This document shows positions 10,950 through 24,153 of a stretch of DNA of 64,000 nt, piece after piece (within the stretch, counting starts at the first letter, position 1; each line of letters opens with the position of its first letter). The DNA is taken from contig NW_027474079.1 of the NCBI RefSeq assembly GCF_050947335.1, forward strand, positions 28,605-92,604, read 5' to 3'. Source of the DNA: Megachile rotundata. Taxonomy: Eukaryota > Arthropoda > Insecta > Hymenoptera > Megachilidae. The notes below the pieces were generated by a model. That model searched no databases and was not told the origin of the DNA. It saw nothing but the letters and a program-made list of their open reading frames with translations. A program made the translations under genes and the position numbers.

Positions 10950-13840
10950 ATGTCGTTCTATCGATCATATCAGCATAATATGGGTAATAATATGAGTTGG
11001 ATTGATAATAGTGAGAGTAATGAGTATAGTATTTGTCGTTCTATCGATCATATAAGCATAATATGGCTAATAATACGAGTTAGATTGATAATAATAAGAG
11101 TAATAAGTATAGTAATTGTCGTTCTATCGATCATATAAGCACAATATGGCTAATAATATGAGTTAGATTGATAATAATAAGAGTAATGAGTATAGTAATT
11201 GTCGTTCTATCGATCATATCTGCATAATATGGTTAACAGTATGAGTTAGATTGATAATAATAAGAGTAATAAGTATAGTAATTGTCGTTATATCGATCAT
11301 ATAACCATAATATGGCTAATAGCATGAGTTGGATTGATAATAATAAGAGTAATGAGTATAGTAATTGTAGTTCTATCGATCATATCTGCATAATATGGTT
11401 AATAATATGAGTTAGATTGATAATAGTGAGTGTAATAAATATAGTAATTGTCGTTCTATCGTTCATATTAGCACAATATGGCTAATAACATGAGTTAGAT
11501 TCATAATAATAAGAGTAATAAGTATAGTAATTGTCGTTCTATCGATCATATAAGCATAATATGGCTAATAATATGAGTTAGAGTGATAATACTAAGAGTA
11601 GTGAGTACAGTAATTTCTCATTCCATCGATCATATAAGCATAATATGGCTAATAATATGAGTTAGATTGATAATAATAGCAGTAATAAGTACAGTAATTG
11701 TCGTTCTATCGATAATATAAGCATAATATGGCTAATAATATGAGTTAGATTGATAATACTAAGAGTAGTGAGTACAGTAATTGTCGTTCTATCGATCATA
11801 TAAGCATAATATGGCTAATAATACGAGTTAGATTGATAATAATAAGAGTAATAAGTATAGTAATTGTCGTTCTATCGATCATTTAACCATAATATGGCTA
11901 ATAATATGAGTTAGATTGATAATAATAAGAGTAATAAGTATAGTATTTGTCGTTCTATCGATAATATAAGCATAATATGGCTAATAATATGCGTTAGATT
12001 GATAATACTAAGAGTAGTGAGTATAGTAATTCTCATTCTATCGATCATATAAGCATAATATGGCTAATAATATGAGTTAGATAGATAATAATAAGAGTAA
12101 TGAGTATAGTAATTGTAGTTCTATCGATCATATCTGCATAATATGGTTAATATTATGAGTTGGTTTCATAATAATAACAGTAATAAGTATAGTAATTGTC
12201 GTTCTATCGATCATTTAAGCATAATATGGCTAATAATACGAGTTAGATTGATAATAATAAGAGTAATAAGTATAGTAACTGTCGTTCTATCGATCATATA
12301 AGCATAATATGGTTAATAATATGAGTTAGAATGATAATAATAAGAGTAATAAGTATAGTATTTGTCGTTCTATCGATCATATAAGCATAATATGGCTAAT
12401 AATATGCGTTAGATTGATAATAATAAGAGTAATAAGTATAGTAATTGTCGTTCTATCGATCATATAAGCACAATATGGCTAATAATATGAGTTAGATTGA
12501 TAATAATAAGAGTAATGAGTATAGTAATTGTCGTTCTATCGATCATATCTGCATAATATGGTTAACAGTATGAGTTAGATTTATAATAATAAGAGTAATA
12601 AGTATAGTAATTGTCGTTCTATCGATCATATAAGCACAATATGGCTAATAATATGAGTTAGATTGATAATAGTGAGTGCAATAAATATAGTAATTGTCGT
12701 TCTATCGCTCATGTAAGCACAATATGGCTAATAATATGAGTTAGATTGATAATAATAAGAGTAATAAGTATAGTAATTGTCGTTCTATCGATCATATCTG
12801 AATAATATGGTTAATAATATGAGTTAGATTGATAATAGTGAGTGTAATAAGTATAGTGAATGTCGTTCTATCGATCATATCAGCATAATATGGGTAATAA
12901 TATGAGTTGGATTGATAATAATAAGAGTAATGAGTATAGTAATTGTAGTTCTATCGATCATATAAGCATAATATGGCTAATAATATCAGTAAGAATCATA
13001 ATAATAAGAGTAATGAGTATAGTAATTGTAGTTCTATCGATCATATCTGCATAATATGGTGAATAATATGAGTTAGATTCATAATAATAACAGTAATAAG
13101 TATAGTAATTGTCGTTCTATCGATAATATAACCATAATATGGCTAATAATATGAGTTAGATTGATAATACTAAGAGTAGTGAGTATAGTAATTCTCGTTC
13201 TATCGATCATATAAGAATAATATGGCTAATAATATGAGTTAGATTGATAATAATAAGAGTAATAAGTACAGTAATTGTCGTTCTATCGATCATATAAGCA
13301 TAATAAGGCTAATAATATGAGTTAGAGTGATAATACTAAGAGTAGTGAGTATAGTAATTCTCATTCTATCGATCATATAAGCATAATATGGCTAATAATA
13401 TGAGTTAGATTGATAATAATAAGAGTAATAAGTATAGTAATTGTCGTTCTCTCGATCATATAAGCATAATATGGCTAATAATATGAGTTAGAGTGATAAT
13501 GCTAAGAGTAGTGAGTATAGTAATTCTCATTCTATCGATCATATAAGCATAATATGGCTAATAATATGAGTAAGATTGATAATAATAACAGTAATAAGTA
13601 TAGTAATTGTCGTTCTATCGATAATATAAGCATAATATGGCTAATAATATGAGTTAGATTGATAATACTAAGAGTAGTGGGTATAGTAATTCTCGTTCTA
13701 TCTATCATATAATCATAATATGAATAATAATATGAGTTAGATTGATAATACTAAGAGTGGTGAGTATAGTAATTGTCGTTCTATCGATCATATAAGCATA
13801 ATATGGCTAATAATATGAGTTAGATTGATAATAATAAGAG
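10950..13840 (+). repeat. Long-form HOR block L, copy 2
   Basis: The block has the same order of variants as 1-3,125. The offset is 10,792 up to the GGTTTCAT variant (1,371 and 12,163), then 10,709 from the CGCTCATGTAAG variant (2,001 and 12,710) onwards. The difference of exactly 83 bp is one missing ATCTGCAT monomer near 12,350. Both copies share the rare GGTTTCAT and CATGTAAG substitutions and the GATAATGCTAAG variant (2,792 and 13,501), so they share recent ancestry. This copy has the extra T near 11,614 but not the three indels near 2.9-3.25 kb. A G-to-C change near 12,986 (ATATCAGTAAG) removes a stop and creates a 64-codon frame that I do not regard as real. Confidence 0.75.
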
Positions 13841-14027
13841 TAGTAAGTATAGTAATTGTCGTTCTACCGATCATATAAGCATAATATGGCTAATAATATG
13901 AGTTAGATTGATAATAATAAGAGTAGTAAGTATAGTATTTGTCGTTCTATCGATCATATAAGCATAATATGGCTAATAATATGAGTTAGATTGATAATAC
14001 TAAGAGTAGTGAGTATAGTAATTCTCA
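13841..14027 (+). repeat. Short link of two to three monomers before the 19-mer HOR
   Basis: The link has a CTACCGATC variant (about 13,864), a GTAGTAAGTATAGTATTTG variant (about 13,924) and a TCTCATTC variant. The same order stands immediately before the related 19-mer copy at 41.25 kb, which shows that the two regions share their left flank. Confidence 0.6.
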
Positions 14028-15604
14028 TTCTATCGATCATATAAGCATAATATGGCTAATAATATGAGTTAGATAGATAATAATAAGAGTAATGAGTATA
14101 GTAATTGTAGTTCTATCGATCATATCTGCATAATATGGTTAATAATATGAGTTAGATTCATAATAATAACAGTAATAAGTATAGTAATTGTCGTTCTATC
14201 GATCATTTAAGCATAATATGGCTAATAATATGAGTTAGATAGATAATAATAAGAGTAATAAGTATAGTAATTGTCGTTCTATCGGTCATTTAAGCATAAT
14301 ATGGCGAATAATATGAGTTGGGTTGATAAAACTAAGAATAATAAGTACAGTAACTGTCGTTCTATCGATCATATAAGCATAATATGGTTAATAATATGAG
14401 TTAGAATGATAATAATAAGAGTAATAAGTATAGTAATTGTCGTTCTATCGATCATATCTGCATAATATGGTTAATAATATGAGTTAGATTGATAATAGTG
14501 AGTGTAATAAGTATAGTGAATGTCGTTCTATCGATCATATCAGCATAATATGGGTAATAATATGAGTTGGATTGATAATAGTGAGAGTAATGAGTATAGT
14601 AATTGTCGTTCTATTGATCATATAAGCATAATATGGCTAATAATATGAGTTAGATTGATAATAATAACAGTAATAAGTATAGTATTTGTCGTTCTATCGA
14701 AAATATAAGCATAATATGGCTAATAATATGAGTTAGATTGATAATACTAAGAGTAGTGAGTATAGTAATTCTCGTTCTATCGATCATATAAGGATAATAT
14801 GGCTAATAATATGAGTTAGATTGATAATACTAAGAGTAGTGAGTATAGTAATTGTCGTACTATCGATCATATAGGCATAATATGGCTAATAATATGAGTT
14901 AGATTGATAATAATAAGTGTAAAAAGTAGAGTAATTGTCGTTCGATCGATCATATCTGCATAATATGGTTAACAATATGAGTTAGATTGATAATAATAAG
15001 AGTAATGAGTATAGTAATTGTAGTTCTATCGATCATATAAGCATAATATGGCTAATAATATGAGTTAGATTGATAATAATAAGAGTAATAAGTATAGTAA
15101 TTGTCGTTCTCTCGATCATTTAAGCATAATATGGCGAATAATATGAGTTGGGTTGATAAAACTAAGAATAATAAGTACAGTAACTGTCGTTCTATCGATC
15201 ATATAAGCATAATATGGTTAATAATATGAGTTAGAATGATAATAATAAGAGTAATAAGTATAGTAATTGTCGTTCTATCGATCATATCTGCATAATATGG
15301 TTAATAATATGAGTTAGATTGATAATAGTGAGTGTAATAAGTATAGTGAATGTCGTTCTATCGATCATATCAGCATAATATGGGTAATAATATGAGTTGG
15401 ATTGATAATAGTGAGAGTAATGAGTATAGTATTTGTCGTTCTATCGATCATATAAGCATAATATGGCTAATAATACGAGTTAGATTGATAATAATAAGAG
15501 TAATAAGTATAGTAATTGTCGTTCTATCGATCATATAAGCACAATATGGCTAATAATATGAGTTAGATTGATAATAATAAGAGTAATGAGTATAGTAATT
15601 GTCG
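14028..15604 (+). repeat. 19-mer HOR, tandem copy 1 (1,577 bp)
   Basis: The unit of exactly 19 x 83 bp begins at the TTCTATCGATCAT shared with the following copy; the base before it is A here and G in the next copy. Internal landmarks are GATAAAAC at 14,325 and 15,155 (10 monomers apart), a TGATCA (BclI) variant at 14,615 and a rare ATCGAAAATATAAG variant near 14,697. I noticed no difference from the next copy at any landmark I compared, which suggests a very recent duplication. Related single units lie at 24,154 and 41,252, but they carry ATCGATAATATAAG instead of ATCGAAAATATAAG. Confidence 0.85.
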
Positions 15605-17181
15605 TTCTATCGATCATATAAGCATAATATGGCTAATAATATGAGTTAGATAGATAATAATAAGAGTAATGAGTATAGTAATTGTAGTTCTATCGATCAT
15701 ATCTGCATAATATGGTTAATAATATGAGTTAGATTCATAATAATAACAGTAATAAGTATAGTAATTGTCGTTCTATCGATCATTTAAGCATAATATGGCT
15801 AATAATATGAGTTAGATAGATAATAATAAGAGTAATAAGTATAGTAATTGTCGTTCTATCGGTCATTTAAGCATAATATGGCGAATAATATGAGTTGGGT
15901 TGATAAAACTAAGAATAATAAGTACAGTAACTGTCGTTCTATCGATCATATAAGCATAATATGGTTAATAATATGAGTTAGAATGATAATAATAAGAGTA
16001 ATAAGTATAGTAATTGTCGTTCTATCGATCATATCTGCATAATATGGTTAATAATATGAGTTAGATTGATAATAGTGAGTGTAATAAGTATAGTGAATGT
16101 CGTTCTATCGATCATATCAGCATAATATGGGTAATAATATGAGTTGGATTGATAATAGTGAGAGTAATGAGTATAGTAATTGTCGTTCTATTGATCATAT
16201 AAGCATAATATGGCTAATAATATGAGTTAGATTGATAATAATAACAGTAATAAGTATAGTATTTGTCGTTCTATCGAAAATATAAGCATAATATGGCTAA
16301 TAATATGAGTTAGATTGATAATACTAAGAGTAGTGAGTATAGTAATTCTCGTTCTATCGATCATATAAGGATAATATGGCTAATAATATGAGTTAGATTG
16401 ATAATACTAAGAGTAGTGAGTATAGTAATTGTCGTACTATCGATCATATAGGCATAATATGGCTAATAATATGAGTTAGATTGATAATAATAAGTGTAAA
16501 AAGTAGAGTAATTGTCGTTCGATCGATCATATCTGCATAATATGGTTAACAATATGAGTTAGATTGATAATAATAAGAGTAATGAGTATAGTAATTGTAG
16601 TTCTATCGATCATATAAGCATAATATGGCTAATAATATGAGTTAGATTGATAATAATAAGAGTAATAAGTATAGTAATTGTCGTTCTCTCGATCATTTAA
16701 GCATAATATGGCGAATAATATGAGTTGGGTTGATAAAACTAAGAATAATAAGTACAGTAACTGTCGTTCTATCGATCATATAAGCATAATATGGTTAATA
16801 ATATGAGTTAGAATGATAATAATAAGAGTAATAAGTATAGTAATTGTCGTTCTATCGATCATATCTGCATAATATGGTTAATAATATGAGTTAGATTGAT
16901 AATAGTGAGTGTAATAAGTATAGTGAATGTCGTTCTATCGATCATATCAGCATAATATGGGTAATAATATGAGTTGGATTGATAATAGTGAGAGTAATGA
17001 GTATAGTATTTGTCGTTCTATCGATCATATAAGCATAATATGGCTAATAATACGAGTTAGATTGATAATAATAAGAGTAATAAGTATAGTAATTGTCGTT
17101 CTATCGATCATATAAGCACAATATGGCTAATAATATGAGTTAGATTGATAATAATAAGAGTAATGAGTATAGTAATTGTCG
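15605..17181 (+). repeat. 19-mer HOR, tandem copy 2 (1,577 bp)
   Basis: This is the direct continuation of the first 19-mer, offset by 1,577 bp. GATAAAAC is at 15,902 and 16,732, TGATCA at 16,192 and ATCGAAAATATAAG near 16,274. Apparent identity of the two copies means either a young tandem duplication or a recent conversion event. An assembly artefact has to be excluded with reads longer than 3.2 kb. Confidence 0.85.
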
Positions 17182-18918
17182 TTCTATCGATCATATAAGC
17201 ATAATATGGCTAATAATATGAGTTAGATAGATAATAATAAGAGTAATGAGTATAGTAATTGTAGTTCTATCGATCATATCTGCATAATATGGTTAATAAT
17301 ATGAGTTAGATTCATAATAATAACAGTAATAAGTATAGTAATTGTCGTTCTATCGATCATTTAAGCATAATATGGCTAATAATATGAGTTAGATAGATAA
17401 TAATAAGAGTAATAAGTATAGTAATTGTCGTTCTATCGGTCATTTAAGCATAATATGGCGAATAATATGAGTTGGGTTGATAAAACTAAGAATAATAAGT
17501 ACAGTAACTGTAGTTCTATCGATCATATAAGCATAATATGGTTAATAATATGAGTTAGAATGATAATAATAAGAGTAATAAGTATAGTAATTGTCGTTCT
17601 ATCGATCATATCTGCATAATATGGTTAATAATATGAGTTAGATTGATAATAGTGAGTGTAATAAGTATAGTGAATGTCGTTCTATCGATCATATCAGCAT
17701 AATATGGGTAATAATATGAGTTGGATTGATAATAGTGAGAGTAATGAGTATAGTAATTGTCGTTCTATCGATCATATAAGCATAATATGGCTAATAATAT
17801 GAGTTAGATTGATAATAATAACAGTAATAAGTATAGTAATTGTCGTTCTATCGATAATATAAGCATAATATGGCTAATAATATGAGTTAGATTGATAATA
17901 CTAAGAGTAGTGAGTATAGTAATTCTCGTTCTATCGATCATATAAGGAAAATATGGCTAATAATATGAGTTAGATTGATAATACTAAGAGTAGTGAGTAT
18001 AGTAATTGTCGTACTATCGATCATATAGGCATAATATGGCTAATAATATGAGTTAGATTGATAATAATAAGTGTAAAAAGTAGAGTAATTGTCGTTCGAT
18101 CGATCATATCTGCATAATATGGTTAACAATATGAGTTAGATTGATAATAATAAGAGTAATGAGTATAGTAATTGTAGTTCTATCGATCATATAAGCATAA
18201 TATGGCTAATAATATGAGTAAGAATCATAATAATAAGAGTAATGAGTATAGTAATTGTAGTTCTATCGATCATATCTGCATAATATGGTTAATAATATGA
18301 GTTAGATTCATAATAATAACAGTAATAAGTATAGTAATTGTCGTTCTATCGATAATATAACCATAATATGGCTAATAATATGAGTTAGATTGATAATACT
18401 AAGAGTAGTGAGTATAGTAATTCTCGTTCTATCGATCATATAAGCATAATATGGCTAATAATATGAGTTAGATTGATAATAATAAGAGTAATAAGTACAG
18501 TAATTGTCGTTCTATCGATCATATAAGCATAACAAGGCTAATAATATGAGTTAGAGTGATAATACTAAGAGTAGTGAGTATAGTAATTCTCATTCTATCG
18601 ATCATATAAGCATAATATGGCTAATAATATGAGTTAGATTGATAATAATAAGAGTAATAAGTATAGTAATTGTCGTTCTCTCGATCATTTAAGCATAATA
18701 TGGCGAATAATATGAGTTGGGTTGATAAAACTAAGAATAATAAGTACAGTAACTGTCGTTCTATCGATCATATAAGCATAATATGGTTAATAATATGAGT
18801 TAGAATGATAATAATAAGAGTAATAAGTATAGTAATTGTCGTTCTATCGATCATATCTGCATAATATGGTTAATAATATGAGTTAGATTGATAATAGTGA
18901 GTGTAATAAGTATAGTGA
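17182..18918 (+). repeat. Partial third 19-mer unit grading into a 15-monomer interval
   Basis: The sequence repeats the 19-mer order for about 590 bp. At about 17,769 it has ATCGATC where the two full units have ATTGATC, and from there it follows the 15-monomer interval seen at 3,947-5,192 and 7,019-8,264 (landmarks 17,479 and 18,724). A private TGTAGTTC change lies near 17,511. The rare AAGGAAAATATGG variant at 17,944 recurs at 43,591, which places this segment inside the large segmental duplication. Confidence 0.65.
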
Positions 18919-21900
18919 ATGTCGTTCTATCGATCATATCAGCATAATATGGGTAATAATATGAGTTGGATTGATAATAGTGAGAGTAATGAGTATAGTA
19001 TTTGTCGTTCTATCGATCATATAAGCATAATATGGCTAATAATACGAGTTAGATTGATAATAATAAGAGTAATAAGTATAGTAATTGTCGTTCTATCGAT
19101 CATATAAGCACAATATGGCTAATAATATGAGTTAGATTGATAATAATAAGAGGAATGAGTATAGTAATTGTCGTTCTATCGATCATATCTGCATAATATG
19201 GTTAACAGTATGAGTTAGATTGATAATAATAAGAGTAATAAGTATAGTAATTGTCGTTATATCGATCATATAACCATAATATGGCTAATAGCATGAGTTG
19301 GATTGATAATAATAAGAGTAATGAGTATAGTAATTGTCGTTCTATCGATCATATCTGCATAATATGGTTAATAATATGAGTTAGATTGATAATAGTGAGT
19401 GTAATAAATATAGTAATTGTCGTTCTATCGTTCATATTAGCACAATATGGCTAATAACATGAGTTAGATTCATAATAATAAGAGTAATAAGTATAGTAAT
19501 TGTCGTTCTATCGATCATATAAGCATAATATGGCTAATAATATGAGTTAGAGTGATAATACTAAGAGTAGTGAGTACAGTAATTCTCATTCCATCGATCA
19601 TATAAGCATAATATGGCTAATAATATGAGTTAGATTGATAATAATAGCAGTAATAAGTACAGTAATTGTCGTTCTATCGATAATATAAGCATAATATGGC
19701 TAATAATATGAGTTAGATTGATAATACTAAGAGTAGTGAGTACAGTAATTGTCGTTCTATCGATCATATAAGCATAATATGGCTAATAATACGAGTTAGA
19801 TTGATAATAATAAGAGTAATAAGTATAGTAATTGTCGTTCTATCGATCATTTAACCATAATATGGCTAATAATATGAGTTAGATTGATAATAATAAGAGT
19901 AATAAGTATAGTATTTGTCGTTCTATCGATAATATAAGCATAATATGGCTAATAATATGCGTTAGATTGATAATACTAAGAGTAGTGAGTATAGTAATTC
20001 TCATTCTATCGATCATATAAGCATAATATGGCTAATAATATGAGTTAGATAGATAATAATAAGAGTAATGAGTATAGTAATTGTAGTTCTATCGATCATA
20101 TCTGCATAATATGGTTAATATTATGAGTTGGATTCATAATAATAACAGTAATAAGTATAGTAATTGTCGTTCTATCGATCATTTAAGCATAATATGGCTA
20201 ATAATACGAGTTAGATTGATAATAATAAGAGTAATAAGTATAGTAACTGTCGTTCTATCGATCATATAAGCATAATATGGTTAATAATATGAGTTAGAAT
20301 GATAATAATAAGAGTAATAAGTATAGTAATTGTCGTTCTATCGATCATATCTGCATAATATGGTTAATAATATGAGTTAGATTGATAATAATAAGAGTAA
20401 TAAGTATAGTATTTGTCGTTCTATCGATCATATAAGCATAATATGGCTAATAACATGCGTTAGATTGATAATTATAAGAGTAATAAGTATAGTAATTGTC
20501 GTTCTATCGATCATATAAGCACAATATGGCTAATAATATGAGTTAGATTGATAATAGTGAGTGCAATAAATATAGTAATTGTCGTTCTATCGCTCATATA
20601 AGCACAATATGGCTAATAATATGAGTTAGATTGATAATAATAAGAGTAATAAGTATAGTAATTGTCGTTCTATCGATCATATCTGAATAATATGGTTAAT
20701 AATATGAGTTAGATTGATAATAGTGAGTGTAATAAGTATAGTGAATGTCGTTCTATCGATCATATCAGCATAATATGGGTAATAATATGAGTTGGATTGA
20801 TAATAATAAGAGTAATGAGTATAGTAATTGTAGTTCTATCGATCATATAAGCATAATATGGCTAATAATATGAGTAAGAATCATAATAATAAGAGTAATG
20901 AGTATAGTAATTGTAGTTCTATCGATCATATCTGCATAATATGGTGAATAATATGAGTTAGATTCATAATAATAACAGTAATAAGTATAGTAATTGTCGT
21001 TCTATCGATAATATAACCATAATATGGCTAATAATATGAGTTAGATTGATAATACTAAGAGTAGTGAGTATAGTAATTCTCGTTCTATCGATCATATAAG
21101 AGTAATATGGCTAATAATATGAGTTAGATTGATAATAATAAGAGTAATAAGTACAGTAATTGTCGTTCAATCGATCATATAAGCATAATAAGGCTAATAA
21201 TATGAGTTAGAGTGATAATACTAAGAGTAGTGAGTATAGTAATTCTCATTCTATCGATCATATAAGCATAATATGGCTAATAATATGAGTTAGATTGATA
21301 ATAATAAGAGTAATAAGTATAGTAATTGTCGTTCTCTCGATCATATAAGCATAATATGGCTAATAATATGAGTTAGAGTGATAATACTAAGAGTAGTGAG
21401 TATAGTAATTCTCATTCTATCGATCATATAAGCATAATATGGCTAATAATATGAGTAAGATTGATAATAATAACAGTAATAAGTATAGTAATTGTCGTTC
21501 TATCGATAATATAAGCATAATATGGCTAATAATATGAGTTAGATTCATAATAATAAGAGTAGGAAGTATAGTAATTGTCGTTCTATCGATCATATAAGCA
21601 TAATATGGCTAATAATATGAGTTAGATTGATAATAATAAGTGTAAAAAGTAGAGTAATTGTCGTTCGATCGATCATATCTGCATAATATGGTTAATAATA
21701 TGAGTTAGATTGATAATAATAAGAGTAATGAGTATAGTAATTGTCGTACTATCGATCATATAAGCATAATATGGCTAATAATGTGAGTTAGATTGATAAT
21801 AATAAGTGTAATAAGTATAGTAATTGTCGTTCTATCGGTCATTTAAGCATAATATGGCTAATAATATGAGTCAGATTGATAATAATAACAGTAATAAGTA

Positions 21901-22375
21901 TAGTAATTGTCGTTCTATCGATAATATAAGCATAATATGGCTAATAATATGAGTTAGATTGATAATACTAAGAGTAGTGGGTATAGTAATTCTCGTTCTA
22001 TCTATCATATAATCATAATATGAATAATAATATGAGTTAGATTGATAATACTAAGAGTGGTGAGTATAGTAATTGTCGTTCTATCGATCATATAAGCATA
22101 ATATGGCTAATAATATGAGTTAGATTGATAATAATAAGAGTAGTAAGTATAGTATTTGTCGTTCTATCGATCATATAAGCATAATATGGCTAATAATACG
22201 AGTTAGATTGATAATAATAAGAGTAATAAGTATAGTAATTGTCGTTCTATCGATCATTTAACCATAATATGGCTAATAATATGAGTTAGATTGATAATAA
22301 TAAGAGTAATAAGTATAGGAATTGTCGTTCTATCGATAATATAAGCATAATATGGCTAATAATATGAGTTAGATT
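18919..22375 (+). repeat. Long-form HOR block L, copy 3
   Basis: The block follows the L order again. Diagnostic differences from copies 1 and 2 are AATTCTCATTCC without the extra T (about 19,581), GGATTCAT instead of GGTTTCAT (about 20,130), and AACATGCGTTAG with GATAATTATAAG (20,452). Two monomers that copies 1 and 2 have between the GCACAATATGG and GAGTGCAATAAAT variants are absent here (near 20,530). Later variants include TTCAATCG (about 21,167), GAGTAGGAAG (about 21,557), AATGTGAG (about 21,779) and GAGTCAG (about 21,868). It is satellite only. Confidence 0.75.
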
Positions 22376-24153
22376 GATAATAATAAGAGTAAAAAGTATA
22401 GTAATTGTCGTTCTCTCGATCATTTAAGCATAATATGGCGAATAATATGAGTTGGGTTGATAAAACTAAGAATAATAAGTACAGTAACTGTCGTTCTATC
22501 GATCATATAAGCATAATATGGTTAATAATATGAGTTAGAATGATAATAATAAGAGTAATAAGTATAGTAATTGTCGTTCTATCGATCATATCTGCATAAT
22601 ATGGTTAATAATATGAGTTAGATTGATAATAGTGAGTGTAATAAGTATAGTGAATGTCGTTCTATCGATCATATCAGCATAATATGGGTAATAATATGAG
22701 TTGGATTGATAATAATAAGAGTAATGAGTATAGTAATTGTAGTTCTATCGATCATATAAGCATAATATGGCTAATAATATGAGTAAGAATCATAATAATA
22801 AGAGTAATGAGTATAGTAATTGTAGTTCTATCGATCATATCTGCATAATATGGTTAATAATATGAGTTAGATTCATAATAATAACAGTAATAAGTATAGT
22901 AATAGTCGTTCTATCGATAATATAACCATAATATGGCTAATAATATGAGTTAGGATTGATACTACTAAGAGTAGTGAGTATAGTAATTCTCGTTCTATCG
23001 ATCATATAAGAATAATATGGCTAATAATATGAGTAGATTGATAATAATAAGAGTAATAAGTACAGTAATTGTCGTTCTATCGATCATATAAGCATAATAA
23101 GGCTAATAATATGAGTTAGAGTGATAATACTAAGAGTAGTGAGTATAGTAATTCTCATTCTATCGATCATATAAGCATAATATGGCTAATAATATGAGTT
23201 AGATTGATAATAATAAGAGTAATAAGTATAGTAATTGTCGTTCTCTCGATCATATAAGCATAATATGGCTAATAATATGAGTTAGAGTGATAATACTAAG
23301 AGTAGTGAGTATAGTAATTCTCATTCTATCGATCATATAAGCATAATATGGCTAATAATATGAGTAAGATTGATAATAATAACAGTAATAAGTATAGTAA
23401 TTGTCGTTCTATCGATAATATAAGCATAATATGGCTAATAATATGAGTTAGATTGATAATACTAAGAGTAGTGGGTATAGTAATTCTCGTTCTATCTATC
23501 ATATAATCATAATATGAATAATAATATGAGTTAGATTGATAATACTAAGAGTGGTGAGTATAGTAATTGTCGTTCTACCGATCATATAAGCATAATATGG
23601 CTAATAATATGAGTTAGATTGATAATAATAAGAGTAATGAGTATAGTAATTGTCGTTCTATCGATCATATCTGCATAATATGGTTAACAGTATGAGTTAG
23701 ATTGATAATAATAAGAGTAATAAGTATAGTAATTGTCGTTATATCGATCATATAACCATAATATGGCTAATAATATGAGTTAGATTGATAATACTAAGAG
23801 TAGTGAGTATAGTAATTCTCGTTCTATCGATCATATAAGAATAATATGGCTAATAATATGAGTTAGATTGATAATAATAAGAGTAATAAGTACAGTAATT
23901 GTCGTTCTATCGATCATATAAGCATAATAAGGCTAATAATATGAGTTAGAGTGATAATACTAAGAGTAGTGAGTATAGTAATTCTCATTCTATCGATCAT
24001 ATAAGCATAATATGGCTAATAATATGAGTTAGATTGATAATAATAAGAGTAATAAGTATAGTAATTGTCGTTCTCTCGATCATATAAGCATAATATGGCT
24101 AATAATATGAGTTAGAGTGATAATGCTAAGAGTAGTGAGTATAGTAATTCTCA
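22376..24153 (+). repeat. P-type HOR segment (mosaic, about 21 monomers)
   Basis: The landmark GATAAAAC at 22,459 is followed by the variant order also seen after 29,182 and 35,075: AAGAATAATATGG, GTGGGTATAG, TATCTATCATATAATC, CTACCGATC, GTTAACAG and TCGTTATATC. Two compensating single-base indels occur close together, an extra G (TTAGGATTG, about 22,955) and a lost T (GAGTAGATTG, about 23,034), so phase is restored within about 80 bp. A short run (about 23,080-23,300) is repeated with small changes at about 23,925-24,150. Confidence 0.6.

Noticed and set aside
12860..13054. A 64-codon variant of the same frame.
   Set aside because: It exists only because a substitution near 12,986 (ATATCAG for ATATGAG) removes a stop in one monomer. 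The equivalent place near 2,277 has the stop.
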